A DNA stretch of 64,000 nucleotides from Acidobacteriota bacterium (GCA_017304135.1 JAFLBB010000009.1:1-64000); one strand, 5' to 3'; shown: positions 37,595 to 47,574, numbered from the stretch's first letter. Notes: generated from the letters alone by a model not told the origin. Program-made: numbers and translations.

Positions 37595-38517
37595 GATTCA
37601 ATCCCTGAACTTATTTTCTGTGATTCGAGCTCGTTGAGGAAATCGGCGCTGGAGCGCCACTGTTTTTTCACCTTGACGAACAGTTCGAGAAAAACCTTCT
37701 TGGCGAGGCGTTCCTCGATTTGGCCGCGGGCGGCCGTGCCGATTTGTTTCAACATGGCGCCGCCTTTGCCGATGATGATCGGCTTCTGGCCTTCGCGTTC
37801 GACGTGGATGGCGGCGGCGATGTGGGCGCGGCCGGGCGATTCGTCCCACTTCTCGATGAGCACGGCGACCGAGTGGGGCACCTCCTGGCCGGTGGAGAGC
37901 AGCACCTGCTCGCGGATGAGTTCGGCGGCGAGGAAGCGCATCGGCTGGTCAGTGAGATAGTCGGGCGGATAGTATTGCGGGCCCTTGGGCATGCGCTTAA
38001 CGATTTCGGCGAGCAGTTCGGCGCAGCCCTCGCCGGTGGCCGCCGAAACGGGGAGGAAGGCCGCAAACGGGTGGGCATTGCCGTAGGCGTCGAGCAGGGG
38101 GATCAGCGCGGCCTTGTCGCGCAGCAGGTCGATTTTGTTTAAAACGAGGAGGGTGGGGATTGTCTCGCCGGCGAGGAGCTTGAGGTGATCGCCGCCGCTT
38201 TCGGAGAAGGGCAGCGAGGCGTCGGCGAGCCAGATGAGCAGATCCTGTTCGCGCGTGGCGGAGCGCACGGCGTCCATCATTTTCTGGTTGAGCAGATTCC
38301 GGGGCTCGTGCACGCCGGGGGTGTCGAGAAAGATGATCTGGGCCTGGGGCAGGGTGAGCACGGCCTGGATGGCGTCGCGCGTGGTTTGCGGCTTATCGGC
38401 GACGATGGCGAGCTTGGTGCCGGCAAGGTGGTTGAGCAGCGTCGACTTGCCGGCGTTGGGGCGGCCGAGGATGGTGACAAAGCCGGAGACGTGTTTAGGC
38501 TTGCGCTGTCTGGCCAT
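37591..38517 (-). CDS. era: GTPase Era
   Basis: A 308-residue Era, the KH-domain GTPase needed for 30S maturation and 16S rRNA 3'-end handling. GTPase motifs are G1 GRPNAGKS, G3 DTPG and G4 NKID. The C-terminal KH type-2 domain contains IIIGKGGAMLKQIG. The ATG at 38517 gives the standard start MARQRKPKHVSGFVTILG; it overlaps the end of the corC gene by 23 bases. The position next to ybeY fits the shared role in 16S rRNA processing. Confidence 0.96.
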   Translation of the reverse strand: MARQRKPKHVSGFVTILGRPNAGKSTLLNHLAGTKLAIVADKPQTTRDAIQAVLTLPQAQIIFLDTPGVHEPRNLLNQKMMDAVRSATREQDLLIWLADASLPFSESGGDHLKLLAGETIPTLLVLNKIDLLRDKAALIPLLDAYGNAHPFAAFLPVSAATGEGCAELLAEIVKRMPKGPQYYPPDYLTDQPMRFLAAELIREQVLLSTGQEVPHSVAVLIEKWDESPGRAHIAAAIHVEREGQKPIIIGKGGAMLKQIGTAARGQIEERLAKKVFLELFVKVKKQWRSSADFLNELESQKISSGIES

Positions 38518-39805
38518 TGCGGTCTCCTTCCCGCGGCGCGGCGTCGCCGGGCGGCTGCGGTTCGATGCGGCGCAGGCGGACCTGCGAGACGCGGCGTTCA
38601 TCCGATGCGAGCACTTCGATCAGAAGTCCCTCCCGTTCTACTGTCTCATGGGCCTTGGGCACGTGTCCGAGCCACTCGGTGATGAGGCCGCCGATGGTGG
38701 TGGATTCGGTTTCGCCGGGGGCGCGGAAATCGAGCAGGTCGGCAAGCCGGTCCAAATCGAGGTTGCCGCTCATGACGAAGCCGGATTGGGCGTCGCCGGT
38801 GACGTCGGCATCGGGCTCGTATTCGTCGCGGATTTCGCCGAGGATCTCCTCGACCAGGTCTTCCATGGTGGACAGGCCGGCCGTGTTGCCGTACTCGTCG
38901 ATGACCATCACCATGTGCGAGCCTTCGCGCTGCATTTCCCGCAGCAGGTCGCCGACGGGCTTGGTTTCGGGCACGAAGCGGATCTTGCGCATGACGTCGC
39001 GCACATGGCGCGTGGAGCGATCGCCGTATTCCACCTCGAAGACATCGCGGACGTGGACGAAGCCGGCGACGCGGTCGATGGTGGACTGATAGACGGGGAT
39101 GCGCGAATACTGTTCGCGGATGATGAGCTGGCGCAACTCCTCGATGGTGGAATCGACCTCGATGGCGACGATGTTGGGGCGTGGGGTCATCACTTCGCGC
39201 ACGGTTTTGTCGCCGAACTCGACGACGCTGCGGATGAGCTGGTGGTCCTCTTCGGCTATGATCCCCTCTTCGGTGCCCGCTTCGATGAGGGCTTCGATCT
39301 CCTCGGCCGGGGTGGCGCTGTCTTCCTTGGTCTCTTCGGGTTCGTTCAGCTCGGCGAGGGACTGCAGAAAGGTCATGGCGCCCATCAGGGGGCGGGTGAG
39401 GGTGGCGCAGAGGGCCAGCAGCGGCAGCGTGGGAAGGAGCCAGCGGCCGGAGGTTTTGGTGAGAGCCAGGTGAGGGAGGATGTGAGCGAAGGTGACCATG
39501 AGGACCCAGCTGATGGCGGCGGCTTCGCCGACAGCGCGCCAGTTGAGCGGCTGGCCGTGGGTGGTGAACATGAGGACGCTGAAGCCGGCCATGAGCAGGA
39601 GGGTGTGTTTGACGACGGAGAAGACAAAAGCGCCCTGGTCAAGGCGCAGGCCGAGCTTGGGCTCCAGATAGTCGCGAAACCAGGTAAGCGATTCGGCGTC
39701 GCGCGAACGCAGGCGCATGCCGGCGGCGTAGAGCAGGTGGACAAAGGCCGCCGGCAGCAGCAGGATGCACAGGAGCGCGGTGAGCAAGAGTGTGGCGAGT
39801 GTCAT
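38495..39805 (-). CDS. CorC/HlyC-type CBS-domain membrane protein
   Basis: A 436-residue protein of the UPF0053/CNNM-CorC family. The N-terminal ~190 residues are a DUF21-like membrane domain (MTLATLLLTALLCILLLPAA, then VLMFTTHG and FLQSLAELNEP). A CBS pair follows (EVMTPRPNIVAIEVDSTIEE; MRKIRFVPETKPVGDLLREM), then a CorC/HlyC transporter-associated domain at the C-terminus (GFVMSGNLDLDRLADLLDFR; GLITEWLGHVPK). Related proteins are implicated in Mg2+/Co2+ export. The ATG at 39805 is preferred; the frame is open upstream to 39850, into ybeY. It is wedged between ybeY and era, as in many bacteria. Confidence 0.92.
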   Translation of the reverse strand: MTLATLLLTALLCILLLPAAFVHLLYAAGMRLRSRDAESLTWFRDYLEPKLGLRLDQGAFVFSVVKHTLLLMAGFSVLMFTTHGQPLNWRAVGEAAAISWVLMVTFAHILPHLALTKTSGRWLLPTLPLLALCATLTRPLMGAMTFLQSLAELNEPEETKEDSATPAEEIEALIEAGTEEGIIAEEDHQLIRSVVEFGDKTVREVMTPRPNIVAIEVDSTIEELRQLIIREQYSRIPVYQSTIDRVAGFVHVRDVFEVEYGDRSTRHVRDVMRKIRFVPETKPVGDLLREMQREGSHMVMVIDEYGNTAGLSTMEDLVEEILGEIRDEYEPDADVTGDAQSGFVMSGNLDLDRLADLLDFRAPGETESTTIGGLITEWLGHVPKAHETVEREGLLIEVLASDERRVSQVRLRRIEPQPPGDAAPREGDRNGQTAQA

Positions 39806-39818
39806 GGGGGCTAAGGGG

Positions 39819-40304
39819 CTACCGCGCGCCTGTGCGCGCGGAGCGTTCAATGAGCCCGGCGGGCAGGCCGAGCTTGCCGCGCCAGCGGGTTTCGGCGCGG
39901 CGCATGCGTCCCTTGTCGGTTTCGTGGTCCATGCCCATCAAGTGGAGAACGCCGTGGAGCATGAGGATGGCGATCTCTTCTTCCAGGGTATGGCCATTTT
40001 CGCGGGCCTGCAGGCGGGCGCGCTGGCAGCTGATGGCAAGTTCGCCGAGGCCGGCATCGGGAAGGAACTGCGCCAGCCCGCGCGGCAAAGGGGCGGCGGG
40101 GAAGGAGAGCACATCGGTGGGCTCATCCTTCCCGCGCCAGGTGCGGTTGAGGACGCGGACTTCGCCGTCGCCGGTGAGCAGACAGGTGAAGGGGCGCCCG
40201 CCGGCGACCTCCGCCATCAGGCGCCGGGCGAACTGATGCAGGGGTGTACGGCGCAGGCGCGAGGGCGTGCGCGCAAAGACAAGAAGACTGGGAGGGTCGG
40301 GCAT
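39819..40304 (-). CDS. ybeY: Endoribonuclease YbeY
   Basis: A 161-residue YbeY (UPF0054), a metal-dependent endoribonuclease in 16S rRNA 3' maturation and ribosome quality control. The zinc motif HGVLHLMGMDH (three His) is present, as is the upstream block NRTWRGKDEPTDVLSFP. The gene starts 4 bases after the phoH stop and is followed by corC 13 bases later. Confidence 0.96.
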   Translation of the reverse strand: MPDPPSLLVFARTPSRLRRTPLHQFARRLMAEVAGGRPFTCLLTGDGEVRVLNRTWRGKDEPTDVLSFPAAPLPRGLAQFLPDAGLGELAISCQRARLQARENGHTLEEEIAILMLHGVLHLMGMDHETDKGRMRRAETRWRGKLGLPAGLIERSARTGAR

Positions 40305-40308
40305 GCCG

Positions 40309-41358
40309 TCAATGAGTGGAAGGCGATTCAGGCGCGGAGGCGTCTTCGGCGGCGGGCGCGGCCAGCTTCGGCGGCGGCTCGGTCCAGCGCAGCGACATCT
40401 GCCGGCTCAAGCCGGTGGCTTCCTGGTAGCGGTCGTAGGCGCGGATGATTTTTTGCACGAGGGTGTGGCGCACGACGTCGCGTTCGTCGAAGTAGACGAA
40501 GCGGATTTCGTCGATGCCGCGCAACACCTCCATGGCTTCGAGCAGGCCGCAGCCGCGTCCCACGGGCAGGTCGATCTGCGTGATGTCGCCGGTGATCAGC
40601 ATCTTCGAGTTGAAGCCCTGGCGCGTGAGCACCATCTTCATCTGCTCGGGCGTGGAGTTTTGCGCTTCGTCGAGGATGATGAAGCTGTCGTTAAGCGTGC
40701 GGCCGCGCATGAAGGCGATGGGAGCCACTTCGATGACGTTGCGCTCGAGGTATTTCTCCACCTTGTCAGCGTCGAGCATTTCAAAGAGGGCGTCGTAGAG
40801 CGGGCGCAGGTAGGGGTCGATCTTTTCCTGCAGCGTGCCGGGCAGGAAGCCGAGCTTTTCGCCGGCTTCGACAGCGGGGCGGGTGAGAATGATGCGGCTC
40901 ACCTGCTTGTTGAGCAGGGCGTTGACGGCCATGGCAACGGCGAGATAGGTTTTGCCGGTGCCGGCCGGGCCGATGCCGAACACGAGGTCGTGCCTTTCGA
41001 TGGCATCGAGGTAGATGCGCTGGTTGACCGTTTTGGGCGTAACCACCTTTTTGCCAAAGGTGCGCTGGCGGCCGCTGTCGATGAGCGATTTGAGTGAGGT
41101 GGAGGCGTCGATGGTGACCACGCGCAGATAGCTGTTGAGGTCGCCGTTCTGGAAGATGTGGCCGCCTTCGACCAGGGCCACATAGTCAGACAAGATTCGC
41201 TCGGCGCGTTCCACGTCGGGGGCCTCGCCGTCCAGCTCAAGCGAGTCCTCGCGCAGGCGTGTGCGAATGCGGAGGTTGGTCTCCAGAAGCCGGATGTTCT
41301 CGTCTTTGGTCCCGAACAGGGATTCGATGCCACGGCTGATGCGTACGCTGGTTTTCAT
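40309..41358 (-). CDS. PhoH-like ATPase (YbeZ family)
   Basis: A 349-residue PhoH-family protein. Walker A is GPAGTGKTYLAVAMAV and the Walker B-like region reads SFIILDEAQNSTPEQMK. The N-terminal ~110 residues form a KH-like domain (LETNLRIRTRLREDSLELDG). YbeZ-type proteins partner with YbeY in RNA metabolism, and the gene order phoH-ybeY supports this. I prefer the ATG at 41358 (MKTSVRISRGIESLFG); the frame is open to 41430 but the extra part is not conserved-looking. The C-terminus is Pro/Ala-rich. Confidence 0.92.
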   Translation of the reverse strand: MKTSVRISRGIESLFGTKDENIRLLETNLRIRTRLREDSLELDGEAPDVERAERILSDYVALVEGGHIFQNGDLNSYLRVVTIDASTSLKSLIDSGRQRTFGKKVVTPKTVNQRIYLDAIERHDLVFGIGPAGTGKTYLAVAMAVNALLNKQVSRIILTRPAVEAGEKLGFLPGTLQEKIDPYLRPLYDALFEMLDADKVEKYLERNVIEVAPIAFMRGRTLNDSFIILDEAQNSTPEQMKMVLTRQGFNSKMLITGDITQIDLPVGRGCGLLEAMEVLRGIDEIRFVYFDERDVVRHTLVQKIIRAYDRYQEATGLSRQMSLRWTEPPPKLAAPAAEDASAPESPSTH

Positions 41359-41470
41359 GCGGGAAAGAGGGACTTCACTCCACAGGGCGGACGGCGATTC
41401 GGGGGTAAGGCAAGGAAGGCGGTGATACACAACACGCGAGCGCGTGCAGGTGTAGGGAACATCTAACCGG

Positions 41471-41498
41471 AGTATAGCAGAAGCAATGGGGGCGTCAA
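41471..41498 (-). promoter_or_regulatory. Sigma-70-type promoter of the phoH-ybeY-corC-era operon
   Basis: On the minus strand, TTGACG (41498-41493) and TATACT (41476-41471) are separated by 16 bases, close to consensus. Transcription would start near 41464, about 105 bases before the phoH ATG. This is the best promoter match in the window. Confidence 0.7.
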
Positions 41499-41678
41499 CG
41501 GAATTCGGGGAGTCGCGGCGCGCCGGAACGCGCCGCGAACCTATTGTTACTGCACGGTTAAGCGCACGGTGACGGGCTGCGAGGCGGCATGGCCGCGCGG
41601 CTTGGGTTGACGGCGGGCCGCTCTGCTAAGCTAGGGGTTTCTTCATCCGCATATGGCGATGAGGGCGAGTGAAACGGT
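41499..41678. other. Intergenic spacer ahead of metX
   Basis: Together with 41359-41498 this is a 320-base divergent gap. TTGACG at 41607-41612 may be a -35 for metX, but the following TAAGCT is only 14 bases away. A nine-codon reading frame (ATG at 41653, MAMRASETV) ends with a TGA overlapping the metX TTG start. No SAM-type riboswitch signature was recognised. Confidence 0.4.
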
Positions 41679-42791
41679 TTGACGGTCGACACACAGCAGG
41701 TCACATTCGATTCGATTTCCCTGGATAGCGGGGCCACGTTGGCGCCGGTCGAGGTTGCTTACGAGACCTACGGGCAGTTGAACGGGAAGCGGTCCAACGC
41801 AATCCTGATCCTGCATGCGTTTTCCGGCGACGCGCATGCGGCGGGGGTGAGCCGCGAGGGCGGGCAGCCCGGCTGGTGGGACAACATGATCGGCCCGGGC
41901 AAGGGCTTCGACACGAACAAATACTTTGTGATTTGTTCCAATGTGCTGGGCGGATGCCGGGGCACGACGGGGCCTTCGTCAATCGATCCGGCCACGGGGA
42001 AGCCCTATGGCGGCAGTTTTCCGGGCATCACCATTGCCGACATGGTGCGGCTGCAAAAGAAGCTGATCGACCACCTGGGGATTGAGAAACTGCTGGCGGT
42101 GGCGGGCGGCTCGATGGGCGGCATGCAGGCGCTGCAGTGGGCGGTGAGTTATCCGGACTCGGTTGCCGCCGCTCTTCCCATCGCCTCCACGGCGCGGCAC
42201 AGCGCGATGCAGATCGCCTTCAACGAGGTGGGGCGGCAGGCGATCATGGCCGACCCGGACTGGAACCACGGAAATTTCTACGAGGCGAACCTGCCGGCGC
42301 GCGGGCTTTCGGTGGCGCGCATGGTGGGCCACATCACTTACATGAGCGACGAATCGATGCGGCAGAAATTCGGCCGCCGGTTCCGAGATAAAGATGGGCC
42401 GGGGTTTGATTTCTCCGCCGATTTCGAGGTGGAGAGTTACCTCCGTTACCGCGGCAGCCAGTTTGTGACGCGTTTTGACGCCAACTCCTATCTCTACATC
42501 ACCAAGGCGATGGATTACTTCGACATCGCCTCCGGCAAGGCGTCGCTGGCGGCGGCGCTGGAAGGGGCCAAGTCGCGCTTCCTGGTGATCAGCTTCACCT
42601 CGGACTGGCTGTATCCGAGCTACCAGTCGTTGGAAATCGTCAGCGCCCTGCGCGGGCGCAATCAGGATGTGGCTTACTGCGAGTTGCCGTCCAACTACGG
42701 CCACGATGCGTTTCTGGTGGAGGTCGGCGAGCAGACCGACCTGGTGCGCGGCTTCCTCGACGCGACCTTCCGCGAGGTAAACCGTCCATGA
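41679..42791 (+). CDS. metX: Homoserine O-acetyltransferase
   Basis: A 370-residue alpha/beta-hydrolase that acetylates homoserine using acetyl-CoA in methionine synthesis. The nucleophile Ser145 is in [15 protein letters not shown]. Asp (in [13 protein letters not shown]) and His (in YGHDAFLVE) complete the triad. The block [20 protein letters not shown] and [20 protein letters not shown] is typical. The start is a TTG, overlapped by a nine-codon upstream frame. Coupled to metW by a 4-base overlap. A homoserine succinyltransferase activity cannot be excluded by sequence alone. Confidence 0.94.
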   Translation: MTVDTQQVTFDSISLDSGATLAPVEVAYETYGQLNGKRSNAILILHAFSGDAHAAGVSREGGQPGWWDNMIGPGKGFDTNKYFVICSNVLGGCRGTTGPSSIDPATGKPYGGSFPGITIADMVRLQKKLIDHLGIEKLLAVAGGSMGGMQALQWAVSYPDSVAAALPIASTARHSAMQIAFNEVGRQAIMADPDWNHGNFYEANLPARGLSVARMVGHITYMSDESMRQKFGRRFRDKDGPGFDFSADFEVESYLRYRGSQFVTRFDANSYLYITKAMDYFDIASGKASLAAALEGAKSRFLVISFTSDWLYPSYQSLEIVSALRGRNQDVAYCELPSNYGHDAFLVEVGEQTDLVRGFLDATFREVNRP

Positions 42792-43411
42792 CCGTGCATG
42801 TGAAGAAACCGGCGCTGGTGCACGACATCCTCGGGCGCAGCGACTACGCCATCATCAGCGAAATTGTCGAGCCGGAGTCGAAGGTGCTCGACCTGGGGTG
42901 TGGCGAGGGTGAACTGCTGGCGTGGCTGGTGGAGAACAAGCGGGTGCAGGCGCGCGGCGTGGAGATCAGCGGTCCGCGCGTGCAGCGGGCAATTGCCAAG
43001 GGCGTGAGCGTCTACCAGGGCGACATTGAGCAGGGGCTGACGGATTACCCTGACGCGGCATTCGATTATGTGATCCTGAGCCAGACGCTGCAGGAGACGA
43101 TGCGGCCGTTGCAGGTGCTGCGCGAGATGCTGCGCGTGGGACGGCGGGGCATCGTGGCGTTTCCCAACTTCAGCCACTGGCGGGTGCGGTGGTCACACCT
43201 GGTGAGCGGCAGTTCGCCGCGCACGCCGAGCTTCCCGCACTCCTGGTACGACTCGCCGAACATCCACTTTGTCACCGTACAGGACTTCACGGATCTGGCG
43301 TCGAAGGAAGGTTGGACGATTGAGCGGAGCATCTTTCTGGCGGGCCATCGCCAGGTGTCGGTGCTGCCGAACCTGATGGCCGAAATGGCCGTGTTCCAGT
43401 TCCGCAAGTAA
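42788..43411 (+). CDS. metW: MetW methyltransferase-like methionine biosynthesis protein
   Basis: A 207-residue MetW, a SAM-binding-fold protein that pairs with MetX in many bacteria and is needed for its full activity. It has the family start [20 protein letters not shown] and continues with [34 protein letters not shown] and [11 protein letters not shown]. The ATG overlaps the metX stop (ATGA), as in other metXW operons. Confidence 0.95.
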   Translation: MTVHVKKPALVHDILGRSDYAIISEIVEPESKVLDLGCGEGELLAWLVENKRVQARGVEISGPRVQRAIAKGVSVYQGDIEQGLTDYPDAAFDYVILSQTLQETMRPLQVLREMLRVGRRGIVAFPNFSHWRVRWSHLVSGSSPRTPSFPHSWYDSPNIHFVTVQDFTDLASKEGWTIERSIFLAGHRQVSVLPNLMAEMAVFQFRK

Positions 43412-43436
43412 GTGCGCCGCGGTTTGGGGCGCGCCA

Positions 43437-43468
43437 AATAAAACGGGCGGCCCCGGTGGAGCCGCCCG
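43437..43468 (-). terminator. Terminator between metW and the DUF2911 gene
   Basis: An 8-bp stem (CGGGCGGC with GCCGCCCG, 43444-43451 and 43461-43468) around a 9-base loop. Read on the minus strand it is followed by TTTTATTT (43443-43436), so it mainly serves the DUF2911 gene; the plus-strand side has a weaker GTTTT tract and may also end metXW. Confidence 0.8.
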
Positions 43469-43491
43469 ATGCATTCGTTTTGCGCGCCCGG

Positions 43492-44040
43492 TTAGTGCAT
43501 CTGCACGGGCACGGTGGCCACGGCGTCGTCCCAGGCGACCTTCAACGTGCGGTCGTTGCCGGCGCCTTCGATGGTGATGGTGAGCTGCTCGGCGGGCGAG
43601 GAGGCCTTGGCGAGCTTCATCGCGGTGCGGCCGTAATCCTGGTCGGCCTTGTAGACGGTGCCCCACTGGCCGGTCTGCTTGCTGATGACCAGCGTCCATT
43701 CCTTTTCGCCGGGAATGGCATAGAGAGTGTACTTGCCGGCCACGACGTGGAGCGGCCCGATCATCATGTCGGCGCCGAGTTCGAGCGTGGTGGCTTCATC
43801 GGCGCCGAGGCGCCAGACCTTGCCGAAAGGGATCGTCTGTCCGAAGATGACCCGGTTCTTCTTCGCGGGCCGGCCGTAGGTGATGGCGACGCTCTTGCCG
43901 CCCATGTTGTACGTGGTGGTGACGTGGGGCGAACCGCCCTTGCCGGGGTGGACCTGCTTGGTCTCTTGCGCGCTGAGGATGCCGGCAACGGCAAGCGCCA
44001 CGAGAGACACACCTGCGAACATTTGGCTGAGTTTGTTCAT
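43492..44040 (-). CDS. Secreted DUF2911 protein
   Basis: A 182-residue exported protein of the DUF2911 family, common in Acidobacteriota and Bacteroidota. The ATG at 44040 gives a signal peptide (MNKLSQMFAGVSLVALAVAG). The family pattern is clear: VAITYGRPAKKNRVIFGQTI, PFGKVWRLGADEATTLELG, GKYTLYAIPGEKEWTLVISK and TIEGAGNDRTLKVAWDD. It has a beta-rich fold and unknown role. It follows the phosphodiesterase-family gene by 11 bases. Confidence 0.9.
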   Translation of the reverse strand: MNKLSQMFAGVSLVALAVAGILSAQETKQVHPGKGGSPHVTTTYNMGGKSVAITYGRPAKKNRVIFGQTIPFGKVWRLGADEATTLELGADMMIGPLHVVAGKYTLYAIPGEKEWTLVISKQTGQWGTVYKADQDYGRTAMKLAKASSPAEQLTITIEGAGNDRTLKVAWDDAVATVPVQMH

Positions 44041-44051
44041 GGGAGTTGACC

Positions 44052-45875
44052 TCACTGCGATTGTAGCGGACTTCGCCCGCTGGCCTGCGCGGGCGGGGCG
44101 ATGTTTAACAAGTCTGTGAGGAGGGGGGCGACATCGATGGCACGCAGGGGGGGCGCGTTGGCGGGCAGTTGCAGGCGCGGGCCGGCGGCGAGGAAGAGCG
44201 AGCGCATGTCGTCGCGCAGGGGAAAGCCGCCGTGCTGGCCGGTGGGCATGGCGCGGGTTTCGATGACCGGGCCGTTGAAGGTGGCGTTGAGATAGTAGCC
44301 GGGGGCGGGGTCGGCGCAGAGGTCGGCGCCGGCTTCGCCGCCGAAGCCGAAGCGCGCGTTGTCGGCATCGGTGGAGTAGAAGGCGGTGAAGACGGGCTGG
44401 CGGGTGTCGGGGTCGCGCAGGTCGCCGAGCACGCGGCGGAGGGTGGCGAGGATGGTCGCGCGCTCGCCGGTGGGGACGATGCCGCCGCGCCAGTCGCGCG
44501 TGTTCACGACGAAGCAGTTGTAGATGCCGGAGAGCTTGGAGAGGCGCTCGTCGAGGCGGCCATTGGCGGCGCGGGCGACGAGGCCGGCGCGCTCGAGCGG
44601 CAGATAGTAGCGGATGTCCTTTTCCACGGCCCCCATGCCGTGATCGCTGACGAAGAGGATGGAGTCGGCGGGCCCGATGGAATCGATGAGGGGCTTCAGC
44701 GCGGCGTCAAGGGCTTGATAGATCCAGGCGCGGGCGGCTGCGATCTTTGGATTCGTGGCGGCGAGGGCGAGCCAGGCGTGGTCGGAGTGGTCGGGATAGC
44801 TGAAGTAGCCCATGTGAAGGCGCGGCTGTGCGTTGCGCCAGACCCATTCCTGCAAGCGGCCCTGCTGGCGAATGGCGAGTTCGTCGAGCTCGAGCGTGCG
44901 GCGGAGCGCGATGTCGTCGAGCGGCGAGCCGAGCGCGGAGCCGTTGCCGATGACGCCTCCGGCTTCGCGCAGGATGCGAGTGCGCATGGCTGGCGCGGCG
45001 GCATCGAAGACGCCCAGTTCTTCGGCGGCGCTGCGCAGGAGGGTGAACGACGAGCCATCGGGCGAGACATCGAAGAGGCGGAAGTAGACCACGGCAACAG
45101 GAGGCTCGCCGAGGGGGAGTCCGGGGCTGAAGTGGCGGGCGAGCGGACGGTTGAGGGGAGGCGCGGATTCCAGCGGCGCGGCCCAGGCGCGGACACGCGG
45201 TGTGCTGAGCTCGACGGCGGCGTCGAAGTGGTCATAGGCATCCGGCTTGGAAGCGCCAAGCGAGCCGTGGAACGCAAGGTCGCCATCCTGCCAGAAGAAA
45301 CAGCGGCGCGGCTTGCGCGAGGGCTCGAGTTCCGGTTCCCAGCCTTCACACGGGATGGGGATCATGTCCTTCGCCGTGAGCAGGCGGTTGGGGCCGAGGC
45401 GGCGCGTCTGGTAGTGGTTGATGACGGTGAGCGGCGCTCCGGCGGGGGCGATGGAGGGCAAAAACGGATAAGTTGGTACTAAGTTAACGGCGGCCGATTT
45501 CACGCCCTGGCGGGCGGCGGCCACCCACAGGGGTTCGGCTGTGAGGCCTTCGGCGCGGAAGCCGTTGGCGCGCGCAAAGCTGGAGTGTTGCGCGCGAGGC
45601 GCGATGGGGTGTGAGTTGGCATGCTTGCCGTTGGTGTCACCCCATGTGCCCGTAGCCAGGGCGATGTGGCCGTTGGCGGTGGTGGAGGGAAAGGCCGGTT
45701 GCATGGGGCGGGCCGCACCGCGGGCCAGCACGGATCGCAGCGAGGTCATCCCGCGCGTGGCTTCGTCATCCAGGCGCTGGTAGCCGAAGCCGTCGAGGCT
45801 GATGAGCAGAACGCGTTGCGCCGCGAGCGGGCAGGCGGCGAGGAGGAGCGGCAACAGGAGGCGGGCGAAACCCAT
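44052..45875 (-). CDS. Secreted type I phosphodiesterase/alkaline-phosphatase superfamily protein
   Basis: A 607-residue protein of the PF01663 group. The ATG at 45875 gives the signal peptide MGFARLLLPLLLAACPLAAQ; an in-frame extension to 46058 lies in the upstream gene and is not protein-like. Metal-site motifs are visible: Asp in VLLISLDGFGYQRLD, the nucleophile Thr region AFPSTTANGHIALATG, Asp/His in YPDHSDHAWLAL, and DHGMG in ILFVSDHGMGAVEK. A late His is in PTGQHGGFP. The substrate may be a phosphodiester or nucleotide. A TAGAAT hexamer ends 7-8 bases before the ATG. The gene starts 10 bases after the stop of the caspase-like gene. Confidence 0.88.
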   Translation of the reverse strand: MGFARLLLPLLLAACPLAAQRVLLISLDGFGYQRLDDEATRGMTSLRSVLARGAARPMQPAFPSTTANGHIALATGTWGDTNGKHANSHPIAPRAQHSSFARANGFRAEGLTAEPLWVAAARQGVKSAAVNLVPTYPFLPSIAPAGAPLTVINHYQTRRLGPNRLLTAKDMIPIPCEGWEPELEPSRKPRRCFFWQDGDLAFHGSLGASKPDAYDHFDAAVELSTPRVRAWAAPLESAPPLNRPLARHFSPGLPLGEPPVAVVYFRLFDVSPDGSSFTLLRSAAEELGVFDAAAPAMRTRILREAGGVIGNGSALGSPLDDIALRRTLELDELAIRQQGRLQEWVWRNAQPRLHMGYFSYPDHSDHAWLALAATNPKIAAARAWIYQALDAALKPLIDSIGPADSILFVSDHGMGAVEKDIRYYLPLERAGLVARAANGRLDERLSKLSGIYNCFVVNTRDWRGGIVPTGERATILATLRRVLGDLRDPDTRQPVFTAFYSTDADNARFGFGGEAGADLCADPAPGYYLNATFNGPVIETRAMPTGQHGGFPLRDDMRSLFLAAGPRLQLPANAPPLRAIDVAPLLTDLLNIAPPAQASGRSPLQSQ

Positions 45876-45885
45876 TCCTCGAATT

Positions 45886-47573
45886 CTAGCGGCTGGCCTG
45901 TTGCGGGGCGATGAATCGCTGCCAGCCCTGCAAAAAGAGGACAGCGCCATTGCGATGCGGCGGGATGTAGCGGCCGAAGAGCGCGCTGCGGCCGAAGCGG
46001 GCCGACTGGGCGGACCAGAACGCGGGCCAATCGATGACGCCGCGGTCGGCGAGTTCATCGTTGATGGCCTTCAGCAAGGGATCGTTGATGGTGAGCGTGC
46101 CAGTGGAGCGCGTGGCGATGACGTGCGCGGCGGGGGCGCGTTCTACCAGAGGCAGGAAGTGTTCGGTGCCTCGGCAGCCGCCGAGGAAGACGAAGCGGGC
46201 CTCCGGCGCGACGGCTGCAATGGCCTTGGGCACATGATAGGCGTGGCCGCGTTGGACGAACAGTGTGGCCGCGCCGCGTTGGGTGAGCAGCGTGGCAAGC
46301 GTGTCGTTCGCTTCGCGTTCCGCGCCTTCCCAGGCCATGCTGATGGCCCCGTTGGCCGGGCGCGGGCGGTTGGCGAAGACCTCGACGGTGACACCGGATG
46401 CGCCCGTGCGGGAGACGCGGATGTAAGAGGCGCGGCCATCGGCGGCGGCGCGCTCGTCCCACTGCCAGCGCGGGTCCTTCTTGTACAGGGCTTCGAAGGC
46501 GGCAAACGAAGCCACGCCGTCGTCGTCATCGAAGAACATCATGCGCTGGGTGCAGCGGCGTTGGGGGCAGGCTTGGGCGGCGTCGAGCGTGTCGGCGGCG
46601 GGCAGGTGGGCGCGGTAGGGCGCGGCCAGGGCGCGGGTGGCGGGTTCGAGCGCGCCGGGGCGTAAGCGTTCCAGCCAGGCGGCGAGGAGCCCGGCGATGG
46701 GTTCGTTGGCGGCGGCTACTTTGCGCAACGCGGCTTCCAGGGCGCGGTGCGGTGCAAGCGCGGCATAGGCTTCCAGGATCTCCGCGGCCAGCGCGCCCTC
46801 AGTGACGGGGTCGGGCGACGAAGCAATGCCCTCGGCGGCCAGGGCGAGCAGGCGCGCGTTCCCTGCCCCGGCCAGCGTGGCGAGCGCGCTCTGGCGGTCG
46901 GCGCGAATGGCTTCCACCAGAAAGTGGCGGGCGCGCAGGAAGCGAGATTCCTGCATGGCGGCGAGCAGCCGGCCACCGGCGAGGCGCGGGGCGAGTTCGT
47001 GGTCAAAGAAGCGGGCGAAGCTGATCTCGCTCTCTTCGCGCTGGCCGTAAGCGAGCAGCGCGTAGAGGTCGCGCGCGGGCATGCGGGCCACACCCGAGGC
47101 GGCACGGCTTTCCCCGCCCTCCATCCAGGCGCTGCGGATGGTTTCGGCTTCCTGGTGGAGGACGCGGTCAAAGAGCGCGTCCGGGCCTTGGAGGCGCAGC
47201 GTGACGAGTTGGTGGAAGTACGCCTCGCGGCGTGCGGCGAGCGCGAGAGCCTGGTCAAACGAGAGTGATTTGTCTGCAATCTGGCGATAGAAGACGGCCG
47301 CGGCCGGGCAAGCGGATTCGGGGACGCAGCGGGCTTCGGCAAAGCGCAGCAGCACGCGCACGGCAGGCGGGGCTGAAGAGATCGCCTGGGCGATGGGCCG
47401 CGAGCCGCTGCGCAGCAGGACGACAGCTTCGTCCGGCGCCGCGGCGGCGGCCTCCGCAATCGCGGCATCGGAGTGGCGTTCGGCTTCGCGCAACAGCACG
47501 CGCGGCGAAGGCGCATCGGCGCGCAGCAACAGTGTGGACAGCGTGAGGGCGGCGAATAAAGCGCCGGCCCGCA

Positions 47574-47574
<1 letters not shown>
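45886..47574 (-). CDS. Secreted protein with possible caspase/CHAT-like C-terminal site
   Basis: A 562-residue exported protein. The start at 47574 overlaps the thiC stop (ATGA) and yields a signal peptide (MRAGALFAALTLSTLLLRAD). Residues ~25-300 are helical and Ala/Arg-rich. A stretch CPQRRCTQRMMFFDDDDGVA follows. The C-terminal ~120 residues hold FVQRGHAYHVPKAI and FVFLGGCRGTEHF, with His444 and Cys467, in the order and strand context seen in clan CD (caspase, gingipain, CHAT) peptidases. The His-Cys spacing of 23 is shorter than the typical 33-50, so activity is uncertain. I recall similar GHSYH and LGSCGG motifs in uncharacterised Bacteroidota proteins. Confidence 0.7.

Noticed and set aside
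41499-41678. SAM-II or SAH riboswitch ahead of metX
   Set aside because: Methionine genes often have one, but the pseudoknot cores and conserved stretches of SAM-II and SAH riboswitches were not found.
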